64,000 nt of DNA from Tethya wilhelma (lineage: Eukaryota; Porifera; Demospongiae; Tethyida; Tethyidae). Below are positions 1 through 12,100 of this stretch, in pieces; the first letter of the stretch is position 1, and every line of letters begins with the position of its first letter. Below the pieces are notes generated by a model. That model was not told where the DNA came from. It did no database searches and was given only the letters and a program-made list of their open reading frames with translations. Made by a program: the position numbers and the translations under genes. The DNA lies in the NCBI GenBank assembly GCA_964030475.1, contig CAXIPT010000004.1, forward strand, positions 6,102,503-6,166,502, in the 5' to 3' direction.

Positions 1-925
1 ACTCAAACAGCCATTCCATCTTGTTTGCTTTCTTTTTACGATTTGGCCATTCCTATGTCTCATTACATTTCCAATGTTTTTTTCACTTGTTTGATCTCAT
101 TTTTTCATAATTCTACGAATCTTATTTGAGTGTGCATGTATATGGTAGTTACTTGTACACTATCAGCATGGATATTTAGCTATGCCGCTATCAGTGATTG
201 AGTTCAGTAGAGCCGATCTGAGTCAGCGGGAGCTGAGGCTGGATTTTAACAATGTACTTGCTTTGCAAATCTTGTTATAGTGACAACTAGTACATAATAA
301 GTGTAATAAAGTATTCACCTCCTAAATATTGAAGACTGAAAAGTTACAGAGAGTTCAGCACAACCAGAAATTTCAGGTTTTGAAGGCAGGAAGCGAATAT
401 CCGAATTCCAAATAACGCGCACCTGCCTATCTGGAAAGGGTCATCATTGAAATTTTCAAGAAGCTTATGAATTTATGCATGAGTGTAGAAATGAATGGCT
501 GCCATACGGAAAAGGCGCTTTTTGCCTTGTATCTAGCCACTAGATGAGAGACACGAGCAGGCGATATCAAAAGCGGGTGAAGACAAAGAAACTAAGTATA
601 TTTGTTCAAGAATCAGCTTCTAAAAGTGAACAGTCTTCGAGAAACGCCGAAATAACATAGAAGAAGAAGAAGAAGAAGAAGAAGAAGAAGAAGAAGATGG
701 AGAAAATTGGAGGTTTGGCATATTTTAGTTTGGTACTTTAGCGATGGTTTTAGGCCATGTTTTTGGGCTTGTTAGAAAGAGAATGAGCTAAATAGTAGCT
801 TGAGAAGCCTTTTAGTGCCAAGCGCTCAGTTTTTGCAGAGTTATTCGCGTGAATATTTGTATTGCGCTAATGGACCATCCGTGCCATTCCTATGTACCCA
901 GTACTACCGTACTGGGAATAAATTG
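1..925. repeat. fbB foldback element, one arm
   Basis: The outer end (about 775-925) is the reverse complement of 35890-36034, and the inner end (1-100) matches 36231-36330 in the same order. The outer tip carries a palindrome-like run (cccagtactaccgtactggg) followed inward by motifs resembling the outer end of the fbA family, so fbB looks like a diverged sister of fbA. The middle (130-650) has no recognisable gene. No transposase is visible. Confidence 0.6.
661..696. repeat. GAA trinucleotide microsatellite
   Basis: About twelve GAA units in a row, inside the fbB arm. Confidence 0.95.
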
Positions 926-1073
926 CTTACATGGATATATGCATGGTACATATTAATACAAAATGAGATTGCTATAGTAATAGTTACACTTGCTAATAAA
1001 ATTGATCAATATACTAAAGGGTTGATTTTCTCAGGAGTAGGACAATAGTACATTCCATTTTAGTTGATCATAC

Positions 1074-1183
1074 CTCTTTGATATGGCTATGGCTTGACAT
1101 TCTTCTGGACTCTTTCCAGCACAGTACAAATTGAGAGCCATGGCAGTACTTCGCTTGAAATCATTCTGTACTGCTTCAGTGAA
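1074..1183 (-). pseudogene. Relic exon of gene A module X
   Basis: This 110-base stretch is the same length as gene A exon 7152-7261 and is flanked by the same splice signals. Its frame is still open and encodes the conserved core [16 protein letters not shown] and a terminal SKR. The following intron sequence (to about 1540) also matches gene A intron 7262-8240. The neighbouring exons are absent: fbB lies on one side and fbA begins at 1548. It is probably a fragment left by a tandem duplication of the 3' end of the receptor gene. Confidence 0.7.
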
Positions 1184-1547
1184 CTAAAATTATCACACAA
1201 TAATCATTTAAACTTGTTTATTAAAAGTCACAATAATTGGAACACTAGCTTTCATGCACTGGTAGGCCTGTGGTAAATATTTATGAATACATTTATTTTG
1301 AGTAATAGGCCCTCAGGCTGGGACAAAGTTGAATAGTAGGCTATGTTTGACAGGATCAAATAAGGTCGAGCAATTATCATAAATTTGATTATGTGCAAGC
1401 CATAATAAATTACTATTCTACAACATTATTCCAACTGGTTAAAAGTTAATTGGTATAATAATAGAGGCTGCTTTCTACAGCAAATGTTTGCCTTTGAGTT
1501 TTTACTATTGCATGCGTGTGTTTTGCTGCGATAATCATACATACGGT

Positions 1548-2467
1548 AGTATCATACGTACAGTAGGAATGGGCCGACTGTCCCATTGACACAATACAAA
1601 ATGTTGATGCTTATAAACTTTCAAGAAAAAAAAGATAAGCCTTCAAATGCATTTTATAGCCTCCCCCATACAGTTTTCTTACTGTATTAACGAAGAAAAC
1701 TGGTAGAAAGTCTCTGAAGCACTCTGGAGAGAGCACTGGCGAAAAGCCACAAGAGTGCAATTTTGTTCTCGTTCCTTCCTAACTGACTTACTTAAATGTG
1801 ATTTCCAGACAAACAAAAGACATCTAGTCAACTTTGACCATAATTATAGTAAGACTTCATTTCATGCACAGTACGTCCTTTTCCACTTTTTTGCTGGTAA
1901 AAAGGCAACAAACAAAATCTAGGCAGCTTTGAAACTCTCGACATAAAATACTGTACTTTTTATTTAGCCATTTTGATGTAGGTCAAGGCTAAGACCATGT
2001 GGTTTGCATGCATATAATGCGCATGCGCATTAAATGTACATTTCTGCTTTTGTAGAGACTGACTAGTCTCTACTGTGTGATTGTCTTCATGCAATTGAGC
2101 ACCTTGGTGTTTAAAAAAGTGAATGAACATGTAGTAAAAATTTTATAAAAATGAGAAGTGTAGGAATGGGCAGTGTGGTAAAAAGCAATGAAACAAGGCA
2201 AGTCTCTGAATTTCGGCACATGACTACTTCATTTTTTGTGCCCTACTCTTTGTGTATCTACATTCTAAATGCTTGTTATTTCATCCAAGTTAGTCAAATG
2301 ATTGCTTGCATTGAATCATAAGCCAAATGCCTGACCAACATTTATAATGATGGAATTCAAACTTGCATGCAATTGACTCATTAAAATGAAGTCATGTGCC
2401 AAAATTCAGAGACTTGCCTTGTTTCATTGCTTTTTACCGCACTGCCTATTCCTACATTTCTCATTTT
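1548..2467. repeat. fbA foldback element, copy 1
   Basis: The left arm starts with the palindromic tip (cgtacggtagta type) and runs to 2230. A centre of about 150 bases follows, then the inverted inner arm (2385-2467). The right arm is interrupted by the element at 2471-2834, resumes to 2877 and ends at a gap symbol. The inner arm has the subfamily mark gaatttcggcacatgac. Confidence 0.75.
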
Positions 2468-2470
2468 TAA

Positions 2471-2834
2471 CAGAATCCAGATAAGATCCGGAAATTTTTT
2501 TTTCCAAATTCTGAGTTTTCAAACACTTTTCAAGGCTTAGATCTAAGCCTCTTTGATTAGACCTAATTATAATCACTCGAGCTTAGGCCTAAGCTTAGAC
2601 CTAATCATGAAGCTTAGGCCTAAGCTTAGACCTAATCATGAAGCTTAGGTCTAAGCTTAGACGTAATCATTGAAGCTTAGGCCTAAGCTTAGACCTGCTT
2701 AGGCTTAATCATGAAGCTTAGATCTAAGCTTAGACCAGCTTAGGCCTAATCAAGCGGCTTAGGTCTAAGCTTTTTAAACTCTTTAAAATTTCAGAATCTG
2801 GACAAAAAATTTTCCAGATCTTATCTGGATCCTG
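2471..2834. mobile_element. MITE with internal minisatellite
   Basis: Imperfect terminal inverted repeats of about 22 bases (cagaatccagataagatc at the left, its complement at the right) enclose a body of tandem palindromic units. There is no coding capacity. It sits inside the right arm of fbA copy 1: sequence on both sides joins to the usual fbA arm. Confidence 0.7.
2578..2770. repeat. AAGCTTAGG-type palindromic minisatellite
   Basis: About six units of 30-35 bases, each built from gcttaggcctaagc and cttagacctaatcatg with small changes (HindIII and StuI-like palindromes). It forms the core of the surrounding MITE. Confidence 0.85.
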
Positions 2835-2878
2835 TTTTTTATAAAATTTTTACTACTTGTTATTATCCATGTTAAGGN

Positions 2879-3190
2879 CAACCGTAGCAGAGACCATAAC
2901 AATCTCTAATGGGGATATAATCATATCAAGTACTTGTATTATATAGCTAGAGGTTGTCAACTTGATATGGTCCAGTCTGATTGCTTGGTAGCCTGGCAGT
3001 CGAGTTGGATTTTTTTCTTGGTAATTCCTTAAAAATAAGTGAAGGAAACGTTTTAGCAACAATAACAAACTGGCCACATGAATTCTTACAACTTTATGCG
3101 ATCAAATAATTTATAGAATCTGATATGCCCTTGCACTCACACACTGCCAATATAGGTACTGCTCGGGTTTTTCATGTATTCATGTTGCCG
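2879..3190. other. Upstream flank of the sushi gene
   Basis: No repeat or exon is recognised between the gap symbol at 2878 and the TATA box. It probably holds the proximal promoter of the gene starting at 3307. Confidence 0.4.
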
Positions 3191-3197
3191 CAAGACT

Positions 3198-3204
3198 ATA
3201 AAAG
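3198..3204 (+). promoter_or_regulatory. TATA box of the sushi-knottin gene
   Basis: A clear tataaaa followed by a GC-rich ggcgggc lies 103 bases before the ATG at 3307. It would place transcription start near 3230 and a leader of about 80 bases. Confidence 0.6.
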
Positions 3205-3306
3205 GCGGGCAGAATTCACTGGTTTTCATATCGAGCAACCATTTCTTGGAACTTCTTCACAATTAAGCGAGCAATCTTCAGAAAACTCAACCAATTACGA
3301 TCAAAG

Positions 3307-5234
3307 ATGACTTCCTTTGTCTCTCTCCTTCTCCTCTGTAGTGTGGCCCTGGTAGCTGTCGCGTATCCCACCAACAACTACAATGACGTCGATGCTCTAA
3401 AAGCTGAGCTATTTGAGGAACTTTTGAGCAAGAAAACTGGCAAGGCAGAGGTCATGGAGTACCTGGAGTCACTGTTTGATGAGGATCAACTTGCTGCTCA
3501 CAAGCAAGACTCTGAGGATGATATTTCAAACTTGGAGTCGGCTATACTTGAAGCAGTCTTTGAGAAACTGATCGCACAGGGCTCTAATCGTGATGCCCAT
3601 GCTGAAGGACGTATGTTTAAACAAATAATTTTATTATATGGTTTAATGTATAGGTAATTAACCACCACCTTAATTAACTCATTGCATAAGCTATAGCCGG
3701 TATCTTTTATTATCCAAACAGTTTTCTCCGCTATATATATATTTTTTTACCTATTTAAGCTAGTGCTTGTTTCAATCATTTGCTGAAATATCCTTGTATA
3801 TATAGATAATATTAATACTTAAATAGTTAAAATTAGTTTGACAACAATAAATGGAGATAGCTAGAAGTCATATGGTCGTATTATTATTATTATTTTACTC
3901 CCTATACAGTTTGCGATATACTTGGTAACCCAGCCAATGGTAATATCATGTACAATACCTCCGAAGATGGTAGTGTACAAATAACATACACGTGTAATGA
4001 TGGCTACAAACCAGTTGGACCTTCCTCTAAGATGTGTGAGGCTGATTCAGAAGGCAATTATAGCTGGTCTGATTCTGACTTGGTGTTTGAGTGTCTCAGT
4101 AAGAAATAATACATGTATTTTAATCCTATACTATAGCTAGTATCGAGCATTGGGAACATTTTCATACTTGTCACTATTTAACCCCCAAATTATTAACACT
4201 TAAAATTTGTCAACCCATTACAAACTTTATAGATGTGTTATTCAAAGTTTAATGTGCATGTGTGTGTGATTCTATAATAAACCAGTTGACTGTGGAGATC
4301 TGGCAGATCCTGCTGATGGAATTGTAGAATATGACGATACTGTTGAAGGCTCTGTTGCTATGTACACATGTGATGGAGAGTACTACCTTAGTGGAGATGC
4401 TGAAAGACTCTGTGAAAGTGATGGAAAATGGTCTGGAGCTGAACCAATTTGTGTTGGTGAGTATCCACTTTATTTCTAAAGAGGGAGCCTGGGGAATGAG
4501 TCTACATATTAAATTGCCTAAAACTATAACTGTTTTTAGGTTGCATTAACAGTACCTACACTGTCTATTAATGCGGCTGTTAATTGTTGTTGTCTTTTGG
4601 TTAATCTTTCTCTCTTTATCTTTTGTTCTTTCCAGAAATCCCCCACTGTGACTCACTATGCGATCCTCAGAATGGCCGGGTCACCTACACCAACAGCACC
4701 TACGTGGGATCCATGGGCACTTACAGCTGCAATGGTGGCTACTATCGATCTGGTTCTCGTACTCAGACCTGCCGGGAAGATATGGAATGGAGCAATTCTC
4801 CTCCCCACTGCCTCAGTAAGAATAATTATTATTCATAGTAATAATAGCTCAGAAATTTTTGAGGAGTATATTTTTCAATTGCCAAAAATTTTGATATTAA
4901 ATTGTAACAATTATATTGGGTGGGGGCTGTACATATATAGGGCTGGCCAGTGTTCAGAAATAAATTGCAAAAGTTAGTTTGTGCATGGCATTGGGTACCG
5001 TAAATTTTTGTGGATTCCTAGCAATCCACAATAACTGTGATATTTATACCTCTCGAAAGTTTCTGGTATATTCTTTTCACACTATACCATTGTACACTCA
5101 TTTTTGCATATGTGTTTCTAATAGAATGCAAGGATCTGCTCACAAGGTGTGGTGGCACCAATGAATGTTGTGGTAATCTGACCTGTAAAAAAATAACAGT
5201 GTTTCGTTCGGAACCAAGGAGATGTCATCTGTAA
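3307..5234 (+). CDS. Secreted sushi(x3)-knottin protein
   Basis: Five exons: 3307-3610, 3910-4098, 4286-4456, 4636-4815 and 5125-5234. All have GT-AG borders and compatible phases, giving about 317 residues. Residues 1-19 are a signal peptide (MTSFVSLLLLCSVALVAVA). Residues 20-101 are acidic and helical in character, with no cysteine, and look like a propeptide. Exons 2, 3 and 4 each encode one sushi/CCP domain with four cysteines and a late tryptophan. Exon 5 gives a short tail with the spacing C-x6-C-x5-CC-x4-C-x12-C, which fits the inhibitor cystine-knot pattern. Sushi domains generally bind proteins or glycans. The role of the tail is unknown: knottins include protease inhibitors, antimicrobial peptides and channel ligands, and nothing here decides between them. 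The start is set by the signal peptide and the TATA box upstream. Confidence 0.88.
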
Positions 5235-5329
5235 GACTTTAATTATATAGCATAATGCAGCAGTGAAAAACTGACGCTTTTGTGTACAAGTTTAAGTATT
5301 GTTTCAGGCTTTAGAAAGACTTTGTTCTT

Positions 5330-5335
5330 AATAAA
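5330..5335 (+). terminator. Poly(A) signal of the sushi gene
   Basis: An AATAAA hexamer lies 96 bases after the stop codon at 5232-5234. Confidence 0.5.
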
Positions 5336-5829
5336 TTATTCTCGTAAAATTTATATTAAAATTTCACAGCTGCAGTTAATTATGTTTTAGGCCAATTTTG
5401 AAATGCATTGTACTTTTGTGCATTAAAATTAATATGTCTATATTAAACTTGAAATTCAATTAATATCATTACGACTTTGTACGTATATGTCACATAATGT
5501 ACATGGGCTGGCATTTTCAATTAATCAATTCATAATTATAATTACTATTATACATACAGCATAATAATTCAGTATTCAAATAGCTATATATAGCTATTAT
5601 AAATTTAATTTTGTGCACAAAAGATAAGATTCTACGAAAAATCACTCAAAATGTTATGTATAATTATGTACAAAATTATTAACTAACTAAACAAATTAAA
5701 ATCAATGCATGGATCGAAATCTATACAATGTCAATAATAATTATTACTATGCACAACTCACAACAACATAATTATATTATAAGTTAATTATAAAGTCATT
5801 AAAAACTCAAATTCATTGCAGTATACTTG
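5336..5829. other. Convergent 3' intergenic spacer
   Basis: AT-rich spacer between two genes pointing at each other: the + strand sushi gene ends at 5234 and gene A ends at 5830. It has no gene and no recognised repeat. The 3' untranslated regions of both genes probably lie here. Confidence 0.6.
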
Positions 5830-6115
5830 TTAGCAAACAGAATCTTTCTCACGACCTCCTTTATCATCATTGCCGTGATGAGTTGACACAGAGGAAACGG
5901 GAACACTAGTATTGACTTCATACTCTTTAAAAGCAACACTCATACAGTGAACACTTGGTGTGTCCTCCTCTGTCACAAACTTCAAATCAATGTTGTCACC
6001 ACCTTCAAAGTAAACGGGATTCTTGAAGTCTACACTACTTCCAGCAGGCATTACAGACACCTGCTTGTTGACATCGTATTTCTTTTTAACTTTGGAGTGA
6101 CGGCAGTATTTGCAG
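5830..6115 (-). CDS. Gene A last exon: cytoplasmic tail
   Basis: Encodes 95 residues to the stop at 5830-5832. It opens with a Cys/basic juxtamembrane stretch ([14 protein letters not shown]) and contains FKNPVYFE, an NPxY motif of the type read by PTB-domain adaptors and endocytic machinery. It ends REKDSVC. No kinase or other enzyme domain follows. The acceptor at 6116-6117 and the phase match the previous exon. Confidence 0.85.
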
Positions 6116-9100
6116 CTGAAAATTTGTATAATTATAAATGTTAATAGCTACTTCATCCTATAACACACATTCTATTGAGCTAGCCCCCTTTTCACTTTGA
6201 CGACCCCTTATCTACCATGAAAGCAAAAAATGGGGTTAGATAGCTTGATAGACTAATACATACTACAGCTTTTCCGGCTTATCATCAAACACTTAGTCAA
6301 TAACATTTTTTATTCACATGTGTAATACATACCTCAGGACAATCAGTCCTAACAAAAGCACCGAGATCACAATCACTCCAACAAGGCATCCAACAATAAT
6401 TCCAATTATTTCAGCAGTCAAGAGTCCATCACTCGAAACTAGAAACTGAGCGGTGACACTAGCAAAACCAGCATCATGGTACACTTCAGTGTTATCCTGT
6501 ATGAAAGATAAATAATATTAAAGATCATCAGATGCTGCTTTGCCGATAATTATTATCAAGCTTTCAGTGCTATACTGATATAATCAGTTTACTGCTTAAT
6601 ATATAAAAGAGATATGTTGCTTATGGTACAATATTGCTATTGTACAAACTATATTAATGGCATTGCTGCAAAACATAATTCTTAGCAGTAAATCGTTGAG
6701 CTCAATGCACGTATTTAATACTAGTTGAAACGTATTACCTGTACGGCAAGTTGAACAACATCTCTTGGTAACACACTCAACTCTTCCTCAAAAAGAACGT
6801 AGAGCTGAAACTCTATCCTGTTGTTGGCAGTTTCAACAATGTTAGTAATGATAACGTCATCCTCAGTAAATCGTCTAGTTTGCCTCTTCCTACATACAAG
6901 CACACAAATACGAAAATCATGTATATACATGGTAATATTGTCATGATTATCAAATTGAATAACTATACTAGGTTGCTTGAATGCATGCAAATGAGTTTGC
7001 TACATAATAGCTCACACTTGCAGATAAAATTAATCAATACTAATGGGCTGACAATATACCTTAATTTTAACTGGTACAAATAATTTAAAATAATTATATT
7101 TCAAAGTCAAGTCGTACTAATAATAATTATCGTAGCAGTAGTTGATCATACCTCTTTGGGATGGCTAGGGCTTCACATTCTTCTGGACTCTTTCCAGCGC
7201 AGTACATATTGAGAGCCACGGCAGTACTTCGCTTGAAATCAATCTGTACCACTTCAGTAAACTATAATCATCACACAATAAATTTGTTTATAAGATTATT
7301 GTTTGGATTTATTGTTAAAAAAGGTGCTCTCTCACGGAAGCTGAAGTAAATTCAAATTTACATTAAACAGATCACAAGTATACGCAAATAAAATTAACTA
7401 TAATATATTATTACGAGTACAAGTTTGCGTAGACTACTACAGCAGTATTGGACAAAAATGCCAGGCTGCTGGTAGCTTAGACTCCTCATAGCAGCAGCAG
7501 ATGGTAAGTGCTTCACATTTATCTCAAAGACAGTCAGTAGCAAAAAAAGTTTGCATCACCATGAGAAGTTCTGAACCTGGGAATTAATGAGACTAAGGTT
7601 GCACCAGCGCGCTCCCAACCGAGTCCATTCGTTGGCTATACAATGCCTCTTTTTTGCTTCCCCTTCACTATACTCTTTGGCTTTCGAGTGTTTTATTCGC
7701 TGAAACCAGACACGTGGACGTCAACAATGAACTGCAACGTTTAGAATTACGCAAAATAATTGCATTCCGATGACGTATACATGACCAATCAGATTTGAAA
7801 ATTGATTTTTGGGCCATGAAATCAAACTGTTCCGTGAGAGAGTGCCTTTAAATGCATGAGAGTGCACATCCTAGCTGCTATATTCACCATGCAAAAGATT
7901 AACAATTTAAATCATTGTAATCAGAACACTTCCTTTCCCTGGTAAGCCTGTGATAGATACTTGTGAATAATTTTTTCGAATAATAGGCCATGCTGGGACA
8001 AAGTTGATATAATATATAGGCTATGATTGACATGGTCAATAAGGTTAAGCAATTATGATCATAAATTTGATCACACGTGAGCCATAGTAAATTACCACTG
8101 TACAATATCATTCCAGGAGGCACAGAAGCTTGTAAGAAACTGGTTTACTTAAGTTAATTGGTAGAATAATAGAGGCTGCTTTCTACAGCAAATGTTTGTC
8201 TTTGAGTTTCAAGTAATTATGTGTGTGTTTTGCTGCAATATATTACAAGGTCATGATCATGCAAAGACCACAATATCTTGTGGAATGTGAAAGTATCAGC
8301 CATGGCAGATATGATTTCAGAGAATTACACAAATTTTACATGCTTTATAATTTTTTTGTAACTATATACACGTCTTCTGTGAGAAAATTGTTGAAATAAT
8401 GGTTAAATGAAACTGAGAATTGATTTTTAGTGAAATTTAATTTAGGTGAATATTTAGCTCTAGATATATATATTGCCTGGATCATATAGGACAATACAAT
8501 GACATGTATAGTTCTTACAGTTTGAGTGTTGTATCCATCCAGGGAGATGAGTACTCCAGCTTCTTCTTGAACACTTGTCAATAAGTCCATTCCAGCTGTA
8601 TAATTACATAGGCAACAAAACTCAAGTATATACTCTAACAATACTATCTCTTGCACTGCATGCACATAATTATGCCTTCTATGATCTATCACAGCAAAAT
8701 TAACATCACTACACACAAAATGAGGCTATACATACGTAATAATTACTATAGTGTGCATAATATAAATGTGTATAAGTCTTATAGTCATGTACGTCATGCA
8801 CCACATTTACAGTATACGTGAATGTGGAATCAGTCATAATAAATAATGCATGATTATAAAGTAAGACGTACTATCACATGTTTTTCCATCATCTCCTAGA
8901 ATAAATCTATCATTGCAGCTACAGATGAAAGAGCCAACAGTATTGGTGCAGATTTGAGTACAACCACCATTATCAGCTGAACACTCGTCAATATCTGTAA
9001 TACAAGTGTATGGTGTATGCCTATACTATATATGGCTCCAAATTTTCGTGGTTCAAAAAGCTCGTGAAAAGTCTGTCTTAGCCATTTTGAGCTAATTTTC

Positions 9101-12100
9101 GCAACAACAAAACTATGGAGCTATAATTATGGTAATTCATGAAATATTATCGTCTGCATCAGAGTCAAACCTTCACAAATTGCTCCTTCAAGATTCAAGA
9201 AATATCCATCATTACAGCTACAGTTGAAAGAGCCAATAGTGTTAGTACAAATTTGACTACAGTTGTCTTCACTATTCAGACATTCATCAATGTCTGCAAT
9301 AGAAAACAAAATCAGATTAAACACAGAACTATATAGTAACAATGAACTGATAACTAAATTAAGTGAGTACTTGGTAATGGACATAATATATAATTATATT
9401 GATTTATTATTAATTTTATCCAAAAACACTGTGTGCATGTGAATGTATGTGTATAAAGATACGTCATGCATGCATGCATGTATTGCTAACCATCACAAGA
9501 CATTCCATCAGCATTCAAGGAATATCCATCATTACAGCTACAAATAAAAGAGCCGACAGTATTGGCACAGACTTGATCACAGCCACCATTGTTAGTAGAA
9601 CACTCATCAATATCTAGAGTATGAATGAAATGATGATTATTATTATAATTATTATTAAACAAATCGTGCACCTATGCATGTTGCCCCATTTGGTAAGAGT
9701 GAGTATCCATCATTACAACTACAGTTGAACAAGCCAAGATTGTTGGAGCAGATATGTTCACAGCCACCATTGTTTACTGAGCATTCATCAATATCTAGAC
9801 AAAAATTGCCATAATTATAATTTATTGTGATTTTGCAAAACTTTATAATGTCTAAAGCATATATATATACCATCACAAGTTGCTCCATCAACATTCAAGG
9901 AATATCCATCATTACAGCTACAGTTGAACGAGCCAACAGTGTTGGTACAGATTTGATCACAGCCACCATTGTTAGTAGAACACTCATTAATATCTATTTC
10001 AAGTATTTTAGGGCATGCAGAAAAGCCAATAAAGAGACCATTAATAATATAGGCAAAATTGTATACCATCACAAGTTGTTTCATCTCCAGAAAGAGTAAA
10101 CCCAATATCACAGTCACAGGAGAATGAGCCATCAGTGTTGATACACACATGATCACAATCATCAGCATTAGTAGCACATTCATCAATATCTGTTTTCATG
10201 GAAAAAACTAAGCATTATTTTAGTAGGTACATATATACGAGCATATGCATCAACATAACTTATTATACAATAGTCTAACCATCACAAGTTGTTCCATTAG
10301 CATTCAAGGAATATCCGTCATTACAGCTACAGTTGAAAGAGCCGAGAGTGTTGGTACAGACTTGATCACAATTGGTGGCATTAGTGGTACATTCATCAAT
10401 ATCTATTTTTAAGGGAAAAAACATCATGTTCCTTAAATTTATACCATGCAGCTGTATGTATGTATACAAACCATCACAAGTTGCTCCATTAGCATTCAAG
10501 GAATATCCATCATTACAGCTACAGTTGAAAGAACCAACAGTGTTGGTACAGACTTGAGCACAACCACCATTGTTAGTAGAACACTCGTCAATATCTATTT
10601 TAAATTTGAGTATTTTTAACGAGTACGAAAAAGTGGCAAATTATACAGATGATTGCATGATATTAGGCAAAATTACATACCACGGCAAGTTGTTCCATCT
10701 CCAGAAAGAGTGAACCCGATATCACAGTCACAGAAGAATGAGCCATCAGTGTTGGTACAAACATGATCACAAACATCAGAATTAGTAGCACATTCATCAA
10801 TATCTATAATTTTGAAAGAAACCAGAAAGCTATATAGCACTATAATGTAGCTACTAATATTCATAACTTAGTCCACTGACCATCACAGGTAGCTCCATTA
10901 ACATTCAAGGAATATCCATCATTACAGCTACAGTTGAATGAGCCAACAGTGTTGGCACAGACTTGAGAACAACCACCATTGTTAGTAGAACATTCATCAA
11001 CATCTTTAAGATAGCATAATGACATAGTCATTAACAAGATAAACTGTACATCGATGAAAGCAAATATCACATGCAGTATATACCATCACAAGTTGCTCCA
11101 TCAGCATTCAAGAAATATCCATCATTACAGCTACAATTGAAAGAACCAACAGTGTTGGTACAGACTTGAGCACAGCCACCATTGTTAGTAGAACATTCAT
11201 TGACATCTACAAGACAGCATAATGACTTATTACAACATTAATAAGATAAACTGTGCATGCACTTGCATTTGAAAACAAATATCACATGTAGATTCCAACT
11301 TACCATCACAAGTTGCCCTGTCAGCGTTCAAGGAATATCCATCATCACAGCTACAGTTGAAAGAGCCAAAGACATTAGTACACATGTGATGACAACCACC
11401 ATTGTTAGAAGAGCATTCATCAATATCTATAATATATAATGATAATTATGCCAAGATGATGAGCACATATTAATGATTAATGATAATGATATCATGAAAA
11501 TGAAACAAATAAATTTACCATCACAAGTTGCTCCATTAGCATTCAATGAATATCCATCATTGCAGCTACAGTTGAAAGAGCCAACAGTATTGGTACAGAC
11601 TTGATCACAATTATTAGCATTAGTGGCACATTCATCAATGTCTATTTCGGAGGGAATTCAATCATTATCATATTATAACACTTTTAAAATGCATGCAGTT
11701 GGTATATAATGCAGACAAACCATCACAAGTTATTCCATCAGCATTCAAGGAATATCCATCATTACAGCTGCAGTTGAAAGATCCAATGGTGTTAATGCAC
11801 ACGTGATTACAACCACCATTGTCAATAGAGCATTCATCAATATCTGCACGAATGGACATTTGATTTTATTTGCATTCTGAATTATCATTCATAGTACTAT
11901 GTGTGCAAGAAAGAATTAGACTAACCATCACAGGTTATTTGATCCGTATTAAGAGAGTAGCCATCATTACAGCTACAGTTGAAAGATCCAACATTATTGA
12001 TGCAGACATGTTCACAGTTGTTCATATTGGTAATACATTCATCAACATCTGTACAAGAATTCAGATTGAGTATATAATTATATGCATCAAGTTACCCCAA

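Noticed and set aside
800..1048. An 82-residue ORF on the + strand
   Set aside because: It overlaps the fbB arm end and has no protein-like features.
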